Origin: Clostridium sp. chh4-2
GTDB taxonomy: Bacteria > Bacillota > Clostridia > Lachnospirales > Lachnospiraceae
Length of the DNA stretch: 64,000 nucleotides
NCBI RefSeq assembly: GCF_002899675.1
Contig: NZ_PKUU01000024.1
Coordinates: forward strand, 1-64,000
Direction: 5' to 3'
Below the pieces are notes generated by a model. It saw nothing but the letters and a program-made list of their open reading frames with translations. It was not told the origin of the DNA and made no database searches. Positions within the stretch are counted from its first letter, which is position 1, and every line of letters starts with the position of its first letter. This document shows, in pieces, positions 8,105-16,876 of this stretch. A program made the translations under genes and the position numbers.

Positions 8105-9547
8105 ATGGCATCAAGCGAAACAAAGACAAAAGTACTAAACGGTCTTTTTTGGAAGATCATGGAAAATGGAGGGTCTCAGGGAATTCAATTTTTGGTATCC
8201 GTCATATTGGCCCGCATGCTGTCCCCGGAAGAATACGGGATTGTGGCGATCATCACCATTTTCATCACTATCGCCAATGTGCTGGTGCAGAATGGATTCA
8301 GCACGGCTCTGATACAGAAGCAAAATGTGGACGATGCGGATTTTTCATCCGTATTTTTCTTCAATCTGATGACCTCGGCCGTCATCTATCTCTGCCTGTT
8401 TTTAGCGGCTCCCTGGATCGCCGGATTTTATCATAACGAAGAGATGACAGCGGTCATTCGCGTGCTTTCGGTTATTCTGTTTCCGGGTGGAGTTACATCC
8501 ATTCAAAATGCCTATATTTCCAGAAAACTGGAATTTAAAGGCCTGTTTCTGGCTACTTTGGGTGCGGCGGTGATTTCCGGCGGAGTTAGCATTGGAATGG
8601 CCTATTTGGGAATGGGCGTTTGGGCGTTGGCCTGGCAGCAGATCATGTATTATTTCTCCCTGATGATCATACTTTTTATTACGATCAGCTGGAGACCCAA
8701 ATTTATCTTTGTATTTGAACGGATTAAGGGGATGTTTGCATTTGGGTGGAAACTGCTGTGCGCATCTTTGATTGACACGATATTCAACAACATTCACGGG
8801 CTCATTATGGGGAAGATCTATAATGAAGGCGTGCTGGGCAATTACAACCGGGGGGATCAGTTCCCAAAACTCATTGTGAATAATTTAAGCGCGGCCATTC
8901 AGTCGGTTATGCTTCCTGTCCTGGCGGCCAGCCAGAATGATCTGGCCCGGGTGAAAAGCATGCTGAGGCGGTCCATTGTGACCAGTTCCTTTCTGGTGCT
9001 TCCTATGATGGCGGGAATGATTGCAGTGGCAGATTCTCTGGTGTTGGCGCTGCTGGGAGAAAAATGGATGTCCTGCGTGCCTTATCTGAGAATCATGTGT
9101 GTGGCCTATTCTTTCTGGCCCATTCATATCGCCAACCTTCAGGCGTTGAACGCGGTTGGGCGGAGCGATATTTTCCTAAAATTAGAAGTGATTAAAAAGG
9201 CGGTTGGGCTGGTTGTGCTGCTGATCGGAATCCAGTATGGCGCGATCACATTGGTGGCGCTGAAGGCGGTGGCTGATTTTATCTGTACCTTCATCAATGC
9301 GTGGCCGAATAAAAAACTGCTGAATTACAGCATTGGGGAGCAGTGGATTGATATTCTTCCATCCATTGTGGTTTCCTGCCTGATGGGGATTATTGTGTAT
9401 GGAATCCAGTTTGTTGTGCATGGGGCTTGGCTGTGCCTGATCGTTCAGATGGCAGCAGGCGTGGCGGTCTATGCCGGATTGGCCTGGATGTTCAGACTGG
9501 AGAGTTTTGAATATTTGAAACGGATTGTGATTGAGAGAATTGGATAA
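8105..9547 (+). CDS. Wzx-like oligosaccharide flippase (MOP superfamily)
   Basis: A 480-residue polytopic membrane protein of the MATE/PST-type flippase group, which turns lipid-linked oligosaccharides to the outer face of the membrane. The N-terminal GLFWKIMENGGSQGIQFLVS and the LSPEEYGIVAI segment are typical of the lipopolysaccharide biosynthesis flippases; about 12-14 hydrophobic helices can be traced. GGAAGGAAC forms the ribosome site. Last gene of the glf block, followed by a terminator at 9572-9602. A second, distantly related flippase is found at 19759. Confidence 0.88.
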   Translation: MASSETKTKVLNGLFWKIMENGGSQGIQFLVSVILARMLSPEEYGIVAIITIFITIANVLVQNGFSTALIQKQNVDDADFSSVFFFNLMTSAVIYLCLFLAAPWIAGFYHNEEMTAVIRVLSVILFPGGVTSIQNAYISRKLEFKGLFLATLGAAVISGGVSIGMAYLGMGVWALAWQQIMYYFSLMIILFITISWRPKFIFVFERIKGMFAFGWKLLCASLIDTIFNNIHGLIMGKIYNEGVLGNYNRGDQFPKLIVNNLSAAIQSVMLPVLAASQNDLARVKSMLRRSIVTSSFLVLPMMAGMIAVADSLVLALLGEKWMSCVPYLRIMCVAYSFWPIHIANLQALNAVGRSDIFLKLEVIKKAVGLVVLLIGIQYGAITLVALKAVADFICTFINAWPNKKLLNYSIGEQWIDILPSIVVSCLMGIIVYGIQFVVHGAWLCLIVQMAAGVAVYAGLAWMFRLESFEYLKRIVIERIG

Positions 9548-9571
9548 TGAATAGGCAGTGAGATGGGAATG

Positions 9572-9602
9572 GGTCAAGTCTGGTAACAGGCTTGGCCTTT
9601 TT
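9572..9602 (+). terminator. Terminator after the flippase gene
   Basis: GGTCAAGTCTG pairs (with G-T wobble) with CAGGCTTGGCC across a four-base loop and ends in TTTTT. It separates the glycan genes from the biotin operon. Confidence 0.8.
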
Positions 9603-9638
9603 AGTTTGGAATGAATGCAAAGGTGATTTTAAAACAAA

Positions 9639-9668
9639 TGTAAACCAATTATAATATATAAGTTGACA
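9639..9668 (+). promoter_or_regulatory. BirA operator 1 of the biotin operon
   Basis: TGTAAACC, 14 bases, AGTTGACA. Half-sites are inverted and the 14-base spacer is that of one known class of BirA sites. The right half-site contains the -35 hexamer of the promoter, so bound BirA would block RNA polymerase. Confidence 0.8.
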
Positions 9669-9691
9669 ATGTGCATTCGTACCGATATAAT
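9663..9691 (+). promoter_or_regulatory. Promoter of bioYBDA
   Basis: A consensus sigma-A promoter: TTGACA (9663-9668), 17 bases, TATAAT (9686-9691). A second TATAAT at 9696-9701 lacks a well-placed -35. Confidence 0.85.
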
Positions 9692-9700
9692 TTGATATAA

Positions 9701-9730
9701 TGTTAACATTGATAAAAATATAAGTTTACA
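9701..9730 (+). promoter_or_regulatory. BirA operator 2 of the biotin operon
   Basis: TGTTAACA, 14 bases, AGTTTACA, just downstream of the expected transcription start. The spacing is identical to operator 1. Centre-to-centre distance between the two sites is 62 bases. Confidence 0.75.
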
Positions 9731-9755
9731 ATCGGCAACTTGAGGAGAGAAGAAC

Positions 9756-10352
9756 ATGAACGAAATAAAACAATCTGTCTCCCGCCTTACCACATCTCAT
9801 ATGCGGATTCAAAAAACGCGGAACCTGGTATTCTGCGCCATGTTTACCACATTGACTGCGGTGGGAGCATTTATAAAAATACCGGTTCCCGTGGTTCCGT
9901 TTACCCTGCAGTTTCTGTTCACCATGATGGCCGGCCTTCTAATGGGCGGGAGAGCCGGAGCGGTCAGCGTGGGCGTTTATATGGCGCTGGGACTGGCTGG
10001 ACTCCCCATATTTGCAGGCGGCGGCGGTATCTGGTATCTGCTGAAGCCCAGCTTTGGTTATATCATCGGATTTTGCATTGCCAGTTATGTGACGGGAAAA
10101 ATGGCGGAGAATATGCAGAAACTCACCGTAAAGGGACTGCTGGCCGCTAACTTTACCGGCCTTTTCATCGTTTACGGCGTGGGAATGTTTTACTATTATG
10201 TGATCTGTAATTATGTGATCAATACTCCCATCGGGCTGTGGCCGCTGTTTTTGTACTGTTTTATCCTGGCGGTTCCCGGCGATATCTGTCTGTGCATTTT
10301 GGCCGCGTATCTGACCATGCGGATCAAACCGGCAATTGAGAAAGTGAGGTAA
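9756..10352 (+). CDS. bioY: BioY biotin transporter substrate-binding subunit
   Basis: A 198-residue membrane protein, the S-component of energy-coupling-factor (ECF) biotin uptake. After an N-terminal hydrophilic tail of about 25 residues comes the family pattern PVVPFTLQ, then GGRAGAVSVGVYMALGLAGLP and an FAGGGG segment, with about six membrane helices. It needs the ECF A/A'/T module, which is not in the window. GAGGAG lies upstream. First gene of the operon under the two BirA sites, so uptake and synthesis of biotin share one control. Confidence 0.93.
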   Translation: MNEIKQSVSRLTTSHMRIQKTRNLVFCAMFTTLTAVGAFIKIPVPVVPFTLQFLFTMMAGLLMGGRAGAVSVGVYMALGLAGLPIFAGGGGIWYLLKPSFGYIIGFCIASYVTGKMAENMQKLTVKGLLAANFTGLFIVYGVGMFYYYVICNYVINTPIGLWPLFLYCFILAVPGDICLCILAAYLTMRIKPAIEKVR

Positions 10353-10356
10353 TGAT

Positions 10357-11331
10357 ATGAGTATAGTAAGGGAATTAAAAAATAAGGTCTTGTCCGGACA
10401 GCTTTTGAGCCGGGAAGAAGCGGTTGTGCTTGCGAAAGCGCCTTTTGAAGAGTTGGTCGATGCGGCTGATGAAATCCGTACCCATTTTTGCGGAAACCGG
10501 TTTGATCTTTGTACGATTGTGAACGGAAAATCGGGACAATGCTCGGAAGACTGCAAGTACTGCGCCCAGAGCGCACATTATGATACCGGACGCGTGGAAA
10601 GCTACCCGCTTTTATCCACAGAAGAACTTGTTGAGCATGCAAAGATCAATGCAGGACAGGGCGTTTTGCGATATTCCATCGTTACGTCGGGAAAAAGGCT
10701 TTCCGATCAGGAGGTGGAACAAGCATGTGAAAGTATTCGGGAAATCAGAAAGCAGGCCGGCATAAAAGTCTGCATTTCCTTCGGCCTTTTGTCCCAGCAG
10801 CAGTTTCAGAAGCTGAGAGAAGCCGGGGCGGACAGGGTTCACTGCAATCTGGAATCATCACGGCGTTATTTCCCTGAGATTTGCACCACTCATACATTTG
10901 AAGAGAAGGTGGAGACATTAAAGGCGGCTAAGCGCGCGGGAATGGAAATTTGTTCAGGCGGAATAATGGGGCTGGGAGAGACGATGGAGGATCGGATCGA
11001 TATGGTTTTGAGCGCCAGAGAGCTGGGGGTTAAATCGGTTCCCGTAAATCTTTTAAACCCAATTCCCGGCACTCCTCTGGGGCATAATCCCATTATGAGT
11101 GATGAGGAAGTTTTAAGGATCATAGCGGTTTTTCGTTTTCTCATACCGGATGCATCCATCCGCTTAGCGGGAGGAAGAGGGCTGCTTGAGGATAAAGGGG
11201 AGAGGTGCTTTCGAAGCGGAGCCAATGCAGCGATCTCAGGCGATATGCTGACAACGGCAGGGATTACGGTGAAAACGGATTTAGAGCTTTTGGAGAAGCT
11301 GGGATACGAGGTGAAATTAGGAGATGAGTAA
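10357..11331 (+). CDS. bioB: Biotin synthase
   Basis: Radical SAM enzyme that inserts sulfur into dethiobiotin. Cys62, Cys66 and Cys69 form the CxxxCxxC cluster motif, and the YNH-like and second-cluster regions are in place; 324 residues is normal. The start is four bases after the bioY stop with GAGGT overlapping the end of bioY. Overlaps bioD by eight bases, suggesting translational coupling. Confidence 0.95.
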   Translation: MSIVRELKNKVLSGQLLSREEAVVLAKAPFEELVDAADEIRTHFCGNRFDLCTIVNGKSGQCSEDCKYCAQSAHYDTGRVESYPLLSTEELVEHAKINAGQGVLRYSIVTSGKRLSDQEVEQACESIREIRKQAGIKVCISFGLLSQQQFQKLREAGADRVHCNLESSRRYFPEICTTHTFEEKVETLKAAKRAGMEICSGGIMGLGETMEDRIDMVLSARELGVKSVPVNLLNPIPGTPLGHNPIMSDEEVLRIIAVFRFLIPDASIRLAGGRGLLEDKGERCFRSGANAAISGDMLTTAGITVKTDLELLEKLGYEVKLGDE

Positions 11332-12007
11332 AAATCTATTTATTACAGGTACGGGAACGGACGTGGGAAAGACTTATGTAACCGGGCTGATTATGAAAAA
11401 GCTTTGCGGCAGCGGAAAAAGCGCCGCTTATTATAAAGCCGCGATGAGCGGTAATGAAAGACAGCCGGATCAAACTCTGATACCGGGCGACGCGCTTTTC
11501 GTGAAAAATGTTTCCGGCACAGAACAGCCGCTGAAAGAGATGTGCCCCTGTGTCTATGAACTGGCGTATTCCCCGCATCTGGCGTCCGGAATCGAGGGGA
11601 ATCCGGTTCAGATGAACGTGGTAAAGAGAGGATTTGAAGAAATTTGTCAAAAATATGACTATGTCACTATGGAAGGCAGCGGAGGAATCCTCTGTCCGGT
11701 TCGTTTCGATCAGGAGAAGATTCTGCTGGAAGATGTGATTAAAGAATTGGGCTTATCCTGCCTGGTGGTCGCCGACGCCGGTTTGGGAACCATTAACTAT
11801 GTGGGATTGACGGTGGAATACATGAGGAGCAGAAAGATTCCTGTTAAGGGCATCCTATTCAATCATTTTCATCCGGGAAATGTGATGGAGGAAGATAATC
11901 GGAACATGTGTGAATACATAACAGGTTTAAAGGTTTTGGCCTGCGTAAAGGACGGAGACAGGGAGTTGGATATGGATGCGGAGATTCTGGCGTCCCTCTA
12001 TGAATAA
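11324..12007 (+). CDS. bioD: Dethiobiotin synthetase
   Basis: ATP-dependent enzyme closing the ureido ring of 7,8-diaminopelargonate to give dethiobiotin. The 227-residue protein has the P-loop GTGTDVGKT (9-17) and a conserved YYKAAMSG segment. EGSGG near 118 is also typical. Start overlaps the end of bioB. Confidence 0.93.
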   Translation: MSKNLFITGTGTDVGKTYVTGLIMKKLCGSGKSAAYYKAAMSGNERQPDQTLIPGDALFVKNVSGTEQPLKEMCPCVYELAYSPHLASGIEGNPVQMNVVKRGFEEICQKYDYVTMEGSGGILCPVRFDQEKILLEDVIKELGLSCLVVADAGLGTINYVGLTVEYMRSRKIPVKGILFNHFHPGNVMEEDNRNMCEYITGLKVLACVKDGDRELDMDAEILASLYE

Positions 12008-12045
12008 AGAAATACAGATAAAAAGAAAGGCTTGGTGAAAATCCT

Positions 12046-13233
12046 ATGATCTGGTATCCATATCAGCAGATGAAAACGATGAGGGAACCGTATAAAATAA
12101 TTGATGCAGAAGGGGTATTTCTCTATACGGAGGAAAGGAAGATGATTGATTCCATCTCCTCCTGGTGGAGCGTGATACACGGCTATAAACATCCCGTGCT
12201 AACTGAGGCGGTCAAATCCCAGGCAGACCGTTTCTCCCATGTGATGCTGGGAGGACTGACACATGAGCCGGTGATGAAGCTTTCCGAAAAGCTTGAAAGC
12301 TGGCTTCCGGGAGATTTGGATTACTGCTTTTTTTCCGATTCGGGAAGCGTGGCCGTTGAAGTCGCTTTAAAGATGGCGCTTCAGTTTGATACGAACCGGA
12401 ACGGAGACAGAAAAAAGGTGCTTTCATTAACTCATGCATACCATGGAGACACGTTCAAGGCGATGGAGGTGGGAGATGATGAAGACTACCATTTTGCATT
12501 TGGAGAAAAGAGGGATGTGATTCATATTCCAACCGAAATTCCGGCGCTGGAAAAGGCGTTTAAAGACCATGGAGGCGAACTGAACTGTTTTATCGTGGAA
12601 CCGCTTCTTCAGGGTGCGGGAGGGATGAGGATGTACAGTCTCTCTTTTCTAAAACGGGCCAGGGAACTCTGTGATCTTTATGACGTTCTGTTGATATTTG
12701 ACGAGGTGGCAACCGGATTTGGGCGGACTGGAAACAGGTTTGTGGCTGATCTGGTCTGCCCTGATATTCTGATTCTTGGAAAAGCTTTGACGGGAGGCTA
12801 TATCGGGCATGCCGTTACCGTGGCAAATCACAAGGTTTACGAAGGATTTTACAGCGACAATCCGGAACACGCGCTGATGCACGGGCCCACCTTTATGGGC
12901 AATGCGCTGGCATGCAGCGTGGCTTTAAAATCCATAGAGCTGTTTGAGCAGGAAGATTACATGGCTAAAATAAGCAGGATAGCCGAAATCAGCAGGCGTG
13001 AGATGGGAGACTTTACCGATCCGAGGATCAAAGAAGTGCGCATCATGGGCGGATGTGTCTGCGTAGAAGTCCATGATCCCGCCGTGCTTGACGGTTTTCA
13101 GCAGTTTGCATATAAGCGGGAAGTATTCAGCCGGCCGTTTCTAAGGTACATGTATTCCATGGTTCCCTATGTGATACAGGAAGATGAGCTGGTTCAGGTT
13201 TTTGATACGATGAAGGCCTGGTTCAGGCGGTAA
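12046..13233 (+). CDS. bioA: Adenosylmethionine-8-amino-7-oxononanoate aminotransferase
   Basis: PLP-dependent class III aminotransferase converting KAPA to DAPA with S-adenosylmethionine as amino donor. The 395-residue protein is a little shorter than the usual 420-450, mainly by a short N-terminus. SSWW (38-41), DEVATGFGRTG (219-229) and PLP lysine K246 in GKALTGG are clear, and HGPTFMGNALAC matches BioA rather than general aminotransferases. Last gene of the operon. bioF and the pimelate-chain genes (bioC/bioH or bioW) are not in the window. Confidence 0.92.
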   Translation: MIWYPYQQMKTMREPYKIIDAEGVFLYTEERKMIDSISSWWSVIHGYKHPVLTEAVKSQADRFSHVMLGGLTHEPVMKLSEKLESWLPGDLDYCFFSDSGSVAVEVALKMALQFDTNRNGDRKKVLSLTHAYHGDTFKAMEVGDDEDYHFAFGEKRDVIHIPTEIPALEKAFKDHGGELNCFIVEPLLQGAGGMRMYSLSFLKRARELCDLYDVLLIFDEVATGFGRTGNRFVADLVCPDILILGKALTGGYIGHAVTVANHKVYEGFYSDNPEHALMHGPTFMGNALACSVALKSIELFEQEDYMAKISRIAEISRREMGDFTDPRIKEVRIMGGCVCVEVHDPAVLDGFQQFAYKREVFSRPFLRYMYSMVPYVIQEDELVQVFDTMKAWFRR

Positions 13234-13237
13234 GCGT

Positions 13238-13289
13238 AAAAAAGGCAGCAACGGAGTGAATTACATATTCACTGCCGATGCTGCCTTTT
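13238..13289. terminator. Bidirectional terminator between bioA and the transpeptidase gene
   Basis: AAAAAAGGCAGCA and TGCTGCCTTTT form the outer stem, GTGAATTACATATTCAC an inner stem. The A-run and T-run on opposite sides let it serve both convergent genes. Confidence 0.8.
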
Positions 13290-13312
13290 GGCTGTTTACT
13301 GCCTGATGAAAA

Positions 13313-14773
13313 TTAATTCACACCGGTCACGGTAACGTCCGTTGGATCCCATGTCTGGGTATCCGGAATGGTGTATGGGATTACCGGGCGGCCGTAAGGT
13401 CCCGGATCCTGAGCGTTGTATACGGTGACTGTTGTGCCAACCGGACAATTGTCGAAGATCCATTTGGCATCCTGGGTCAGGTAACGGATACATCCGGCTG
13501 AACGGGCCACACCCAGATAATTATAGGTGGATGGCTGAAGTGTCATATTGTTCTGTTTTTCGTAGATAATAGAATGAAGCAGGAAACTCTGTCCGGCTGC
13601 CAAACGTGTTGCATACTGGGCATACACGCCGCTGTTCATCAGACGCCAGCGGTATTTCTCCGGGGTCTTGAAGGTGCCGAGCGGGGTATCGTCTCCTGTG
13701 GAACAAAGGAATGATTTGACCGGGATGATGAAGCCGTTGGCTCCGTCTGCGGCGTAAACCGTTGTTACGTTCATCTCTTTGTTGATCTTGATCTGATAGG
13801 TGCTCTGTTTTCCGATAATCGGGTCCAGATCCTTAACCAGAACTCCGGCTTCATTAAAGTATAACTTGTAGCCGTCAATATACTGCCATCCCGTTACCGG
13901 CATGGAATCCACGAAATAATAGCGGTCGCTGCCAACGTATCCCCAACCGGTAAAGTTGGTTCCGTCGCCATTGATATAACGGAGCTGTCCGTCTATGTAC
14001 TGAACGCCGTCGTCATGAACGGAATCCAAAACGTGTTCCGTAGAGTGAGGCCATTCCACGTCTTTGCCGTTGAGGGCCATACGGAAACCTACAATCTTCT
14101 TATCCGTACCCATGGTTCCGCTGGCTTCGCCGTTCTTGGTCCATCCGGTTGTGGTGCCGTCTGATAAAATACTGCAGTAATAGATGTCAAAGGTGTTGCT
14201 TACCGGTCCGTCCAGTTTCAGCTGAATCGCTTCCATCTGGGTTTCGTCGGCGTAAACTGTGGTGTACTGTCCGTTCATCACCCATGGAGTCCAGCCGTAC
14301 TGTGTGCTGTAGGTGCGGTAAAGGACGTTGCCCACCGTATTGGTTAAAAAGATGGAGATAGAGCGGAATCCAAGTCCGTCGCCTAATGCGATCTGCTGGT
14401 CATTGACAAATGGCTGTGACCATACGCTTCCCGGAATCAGAACGGTTGTCTGAAGCTGTGGAAGGTTTGCTCTGGCTGCGGCTTCGGCAGCTTCTGCAGA
14501 AGCCAGTTCAGCGGCCAGTTCATCCGCTGTCTGTCCACCGGTTTCCTGTCCGGCGGTGGTTTCCTGAGTCTGGTTTTCAGAAGCTCCGGAAGTTGTGTTA
14601 TTCTCGGCAGACCCTGTCTGTGCAGAATCACCGGTCTGTTCGGTTGATTCGTACTTGTCCGGAAGATTAAATCCCGGGCCATACCCCTCTTCGGCAAATG
14701 CGGTCATGGACGACATGGTAAACATAGCGCATGCCATCATCAGCGCTGCTGAAGAACGAAATAGTTTATGCAT
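13313..14773 (-). CDS. Secreted L,D-transpeptidase (YkuD) with ChW domain and wall-binding repeats
   Basis: A 486-residue exported peptidoglycan cross-linking enzyme. Order: signal peptide ending near ...TAFA (about 27); Gln/Thr/Ser-rich linker then an Ala-rich stretch to about 105; a clostridial hydrophobic-tryptophan (ChW) region at about 120-240; choline/wall-binding-type repeats (YIDGQLRYING, YIDGYKLYFNEAG) at about 260-320; YkuD catalytic domain at about 325-455 with His400 in LLHS and catalytic Cys in SAGCIR (425-430). The family motif is usually SHGC, so Ala replaces His. ATG 14773 is chosen because AGGAGG lies 9 bases upstream; an earlier ATG at 14812 has no such site and would hide the signal peptide. 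Confidence 0.9.
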   Translation of the reverse strand: MHKLFRSSAALMMACAMFTMSSMTAFAEEGYGPGFNLPDKYESTEQTGDSAQTGSAENNTTSGASENQTQETTAGQETGGQTADELAAELASAEAAEAAARANLPQLQTTVLIPGSVWSQPFVNDQQIALGDGLGFRSISIFLTNTVGNVLYRTYSTQYGWTPWVMNGQYTTVYADETQMEAIQLKLDGPVSNTFDIYYCSILSDGTTTGWTKNGEASGTMGTDKKIVGFRMALNGKDVEWPHSTEHVLDSVHDDGVQYIDGQLRYINGDGTNFTGWGYVGSDRYYFVDSMPVTGWQYIDGYKLYFNEAGVLVKDLDPIIGKQSTYQIKINKEMNVTTVYAADGANGFIIPVKSFLCSTGDDTPLGTFKTPEKYRWRLMNSGVYAQYATRLAAGQSFLLHSIIYEKQNNMTLQPSTYNYLGVARSAGCIRYLTQDAKWIFDNCPVGTTVTVYNAQDPGPYGRPVIPYTIPDTQTWDPTDVTVTGVN

Positions 14774-14803
14774 TGCAATTATCCTCCTGTATCCTAGAAA
14801 TGA

Positions 14804-14832
14804 TATCTTCATGCTCCTAATACATGAAGATA
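14804..14832. promoter_or_regulatory. Perfect inverted repeat in the transpeptidase leader
   Basis: TATCTTCATG, nine bases, CATGAAGATA. It lies in the untranslated leader of the minus-strand transpeptidase gene about 30 bases before its start. Could be an operator or an RNA hairpin. Confidence 0.5.
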
Positions 14833-14886
14833 CATTGTTAATCTAACACATTTAAAATGAAAATGCTACTAAATTATGGGGGAAGA

Positions 14887-14916
14887 TTTACATTTTACCA
14901 GTAATCATGTAAAATG
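14887..14916 (+). promoter_or_regulatory. Promoter with embedded inverted repeat, upstream of the GT8 gene
   Basis: TTTACA (14887-14892), 17 bases, TAAAAT (14910-14915). CATTTTAC (14891-14898) and GTAAAATG (14909-14916) form a perfect inverted repeat with a 10-base spacer covering the promoter, which looks like a repressor site. The regulator is unknown. Confidence 0.6.
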
Positions 14917-14973
14917 AAAGGCAAAAGAAATTGAAAAGAAAAGAAAATGTAATAAATCAGGAAGGATCTGGAT

Positions 14974-15951
14974 ATGAACATTGTATACGCGTCCAACGAC
15001 GGCTATGCCAGGCATCTGGCGGTATCTTTGTATTCTCTGCTGGAACATAATTCTGAGGCCAAAGAGCTTAACGTCTATCTTCTGTCTGCCGGAATGTCGG
15101 CAGAGTACCAAAACAGGCTGAAAGAGCTGGCTGGAGAATTTGGAAGAGAGCTGTCCGTCATTGAATTTGGCAATTTAAAAGAGAGGTTCGATTATCAGAT
15201 CGACACCAGAGGATTTGACATCAGCGCCATGACCAGGCTGTTTTCGGCCGGCGTGCTGCCGGCTGAGGTGAAACGGGCGCTGTATCTGGACTGCGACACG
15301 GTGGTTCTCGGCAGTTTAAAAGGCCTTTGGGAGACGGATCTTGGGAACAATCTGGTGGGTATGGTGATGGAACCCACGGTTTATACTGAGATTAAAGCAG
15401 TGATTGATTTAACGCAGAAAGAGGCATATTATAATTCAGGTGTCCTCCTGATGGACATCGATGGATGGCGCAGGGAACATATTCAGGATCAGTTTATGGA
15501 TTACTACAGCCGGAAGAACGGCCAATTATTTGCCTGCGACCAGGATACGCTGAACGGAGTGCTGAAAGGAAGAATTAAAACCCTTCCTCCCAAATATAAT
15601 TTTTTTACTAATTACCGCTATTTTAAATACGAGACGCTGGTGCGCGCCACAGAGGCGTACCGGGAAGTGAGCAAAGAGGAATTTACAGAGGCCGGGAGAA
15701 AGCCGGTTGTGATACATTATATGGGAGACGAGCGCCCCTGGGTGGCCGGAAACAGGAACTATTACAGGAAATATTATGAATATTATCTGGAGCGCACCCC
15801 ATGGAAGGGCGCGCCTAAGGAAAAGGGAAAAGAGCTCTATATGCTGGTGTATTTTACCATGAACCAGGTCACCAGGATCTGTCCGCCTGTGCGGAAATGG
15901 ATCAGCAAACGGTTCGGCATGAAAATCATCGATTCCCGCAAGAAAAAATAA
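14974..15951 (+). CDS. GT8 family glycosyltransferase
   Basis: A 325-residue GT-A retaining glycosyltransferase of the LgtC/galactosyl-transferase type. MNIVYASNDGYARHLAVSL is the GT8 start pattern; the metal-binding DxD is DCD (106-108) in YLDCDTVV, followed by YYNSGVLLMD and a C-terminal IHYMGDERPW that matches the family's His-x-x-Gly region. Donor is often UDP-Glc or UDP-Gal. The stop codon is 16 bases before the next GT2 start, so they share a transcript. Confidence 0.9.
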   Translation: MNIVYASNDGYARHLAVSLYSLLEHNSEAKELNVYLLSAGMSAEYQNRLKELAGEFGRELSVIEFGNLKERFDYQIDTRGFDISAMTRLFSAGVLPAEVKRALYLDCDTVVLGSLKGLWETDLGNNLVGMVMEPTVYTEIKAVIDLTQKEAYYNSGVLLMDIDGWRREHIQDQFMDYYSRKNGQLFACDQDTLNGVLKGRIKTLPPKYNFFTNYRYFKYETLVRATEAYREVSKEEFTEAGRKPVVIHYMGDERPWVAGNRNYYRKYYEYYLERTPWKGAPKEKGKELYMLVYFTMNQVTRICPPVRKWISKRFGMKIIDSRKKK

Positions 15952-15967
15952 GGTGGACAACAATCCT

Positions 15968-16846
15968 ATGAGTAAAATCAGCTGTGTGATTCTGAATTAC
16001 AACGATGCGCCTATGGTGGAGAAGCTGTTAGAAGAGATTCTGCCCTATTCCTGCCTGGATGATATAATTCTGGTGGACAACCATTCCACCGACGATTCCG
16101 CAGAGCGGTTAAAAAAATGGAAAGACGGGCGGGTTCATCTCCTTCTGGCAGAGAAAAACGGAGGCTACGGCAGCGGCAACAATCTGGGAATCCGGTATGC
16201 GTTAGAAGAACTGAATTCCGATTACATCATTATCGCCAATCCCGATGTTGTTTTTTCCAGGCAATGCGTGTATGATATGAAGAATACATTGGAAGCGAAG
16301 CCGGAATACGCCCTGGTTTCAGCCATGGTTAAGGGGACGGACGGAAGAACTCTGTTCTCCTGCTGGAAGCTTCTTCCGCAGTTTTTGGACCTTTTGGATA
16401 CGGGGCTGATCACGAGACGGCTGTTTAAACGGTTTCTCTGCTATGGACCGTCTCATTTTTTAAAACGCCCTTATGTGGAGGTGGATGCCGTTCCGGGTTC
16501 CTTTTTTATGATTGACGCGGCGGCGGCCAGAGAATGCGGGCCTTTATTCGATGAAGAGGTGTTTTTATATTATGAAGAAAAGATATTGGGGCAGAAATTA
16601 AAAAAACAGGGAAAGAAGACCCTGCTTCTGACGTCCCAAAGCTATATACATGCCCATTCCGTAACCATAGATAAGACGGTGGGGAATATTGCGGCAAAAC
16701 AAAAGATCCTGCATGAGAGCAAGTTATATTATTATAAAAAATATCTGGGAGCCGGTCCGGTGAAGATGGGGGCGGCTAAGGTATTTCTGGAAATCGTGAT
16801 GCTCGAAATCCAGTTTTTGACGAGAGTGTGCAGGTTGCGGTGGTAG
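15968..16846 (+). CDS. GT2 family glycosyltransferase (rhamnosyltransferase-like)
   Basis: A 292-residue GT2 protein. VILNYNDAPMV, VDNHSTDDSA and the GGYGSGNN/NPDV pattern are those of dTDP-rhamnosyl and related transferases. ATG 15968 is preferred over GTG 15953 because AAGGTGG (15950-15956) then gives a normal spacing. The C-terminus contains EEKILGQKLKKQGKK, the usual end of the catalytic domain, and a final short hydrophobic helix. Confidence 0.85.
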   Translation: MSKISCVILNYNDAPMVEKLLEEILPYSCLDDIILVDNHSTDDSAERLKKWKDGRVHLLLAEKNGGYGSGNNLGIRYALEELNSDYIIIANPDVVFSRQCVYDMKNTLEAKPEYALVSAMVKGTDGRTLFSCWKLLPQFLDLLDTGLITRRLFKRFLCYGPSHFLKRPYVEVDAVPGSFFMIDAAAARECGPLFDEEVFLYYEEKILGQKLKKQGKKTLLLTSQSYIHAHSVTIDKTVGNIAAKQKILHESKLYYYKKYLGAGPVKMGAAKVFLEIVMLEIQFLTRVCRLRW

Positions 16847-16876
16847 GCTTGTCCTGGGACCGCAGAAAGGAATAAC

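Noticed and set aside
9603..9755. Riboswitch before bioY
   Set aside because: The leader is short, and the two BirA sites explain control.
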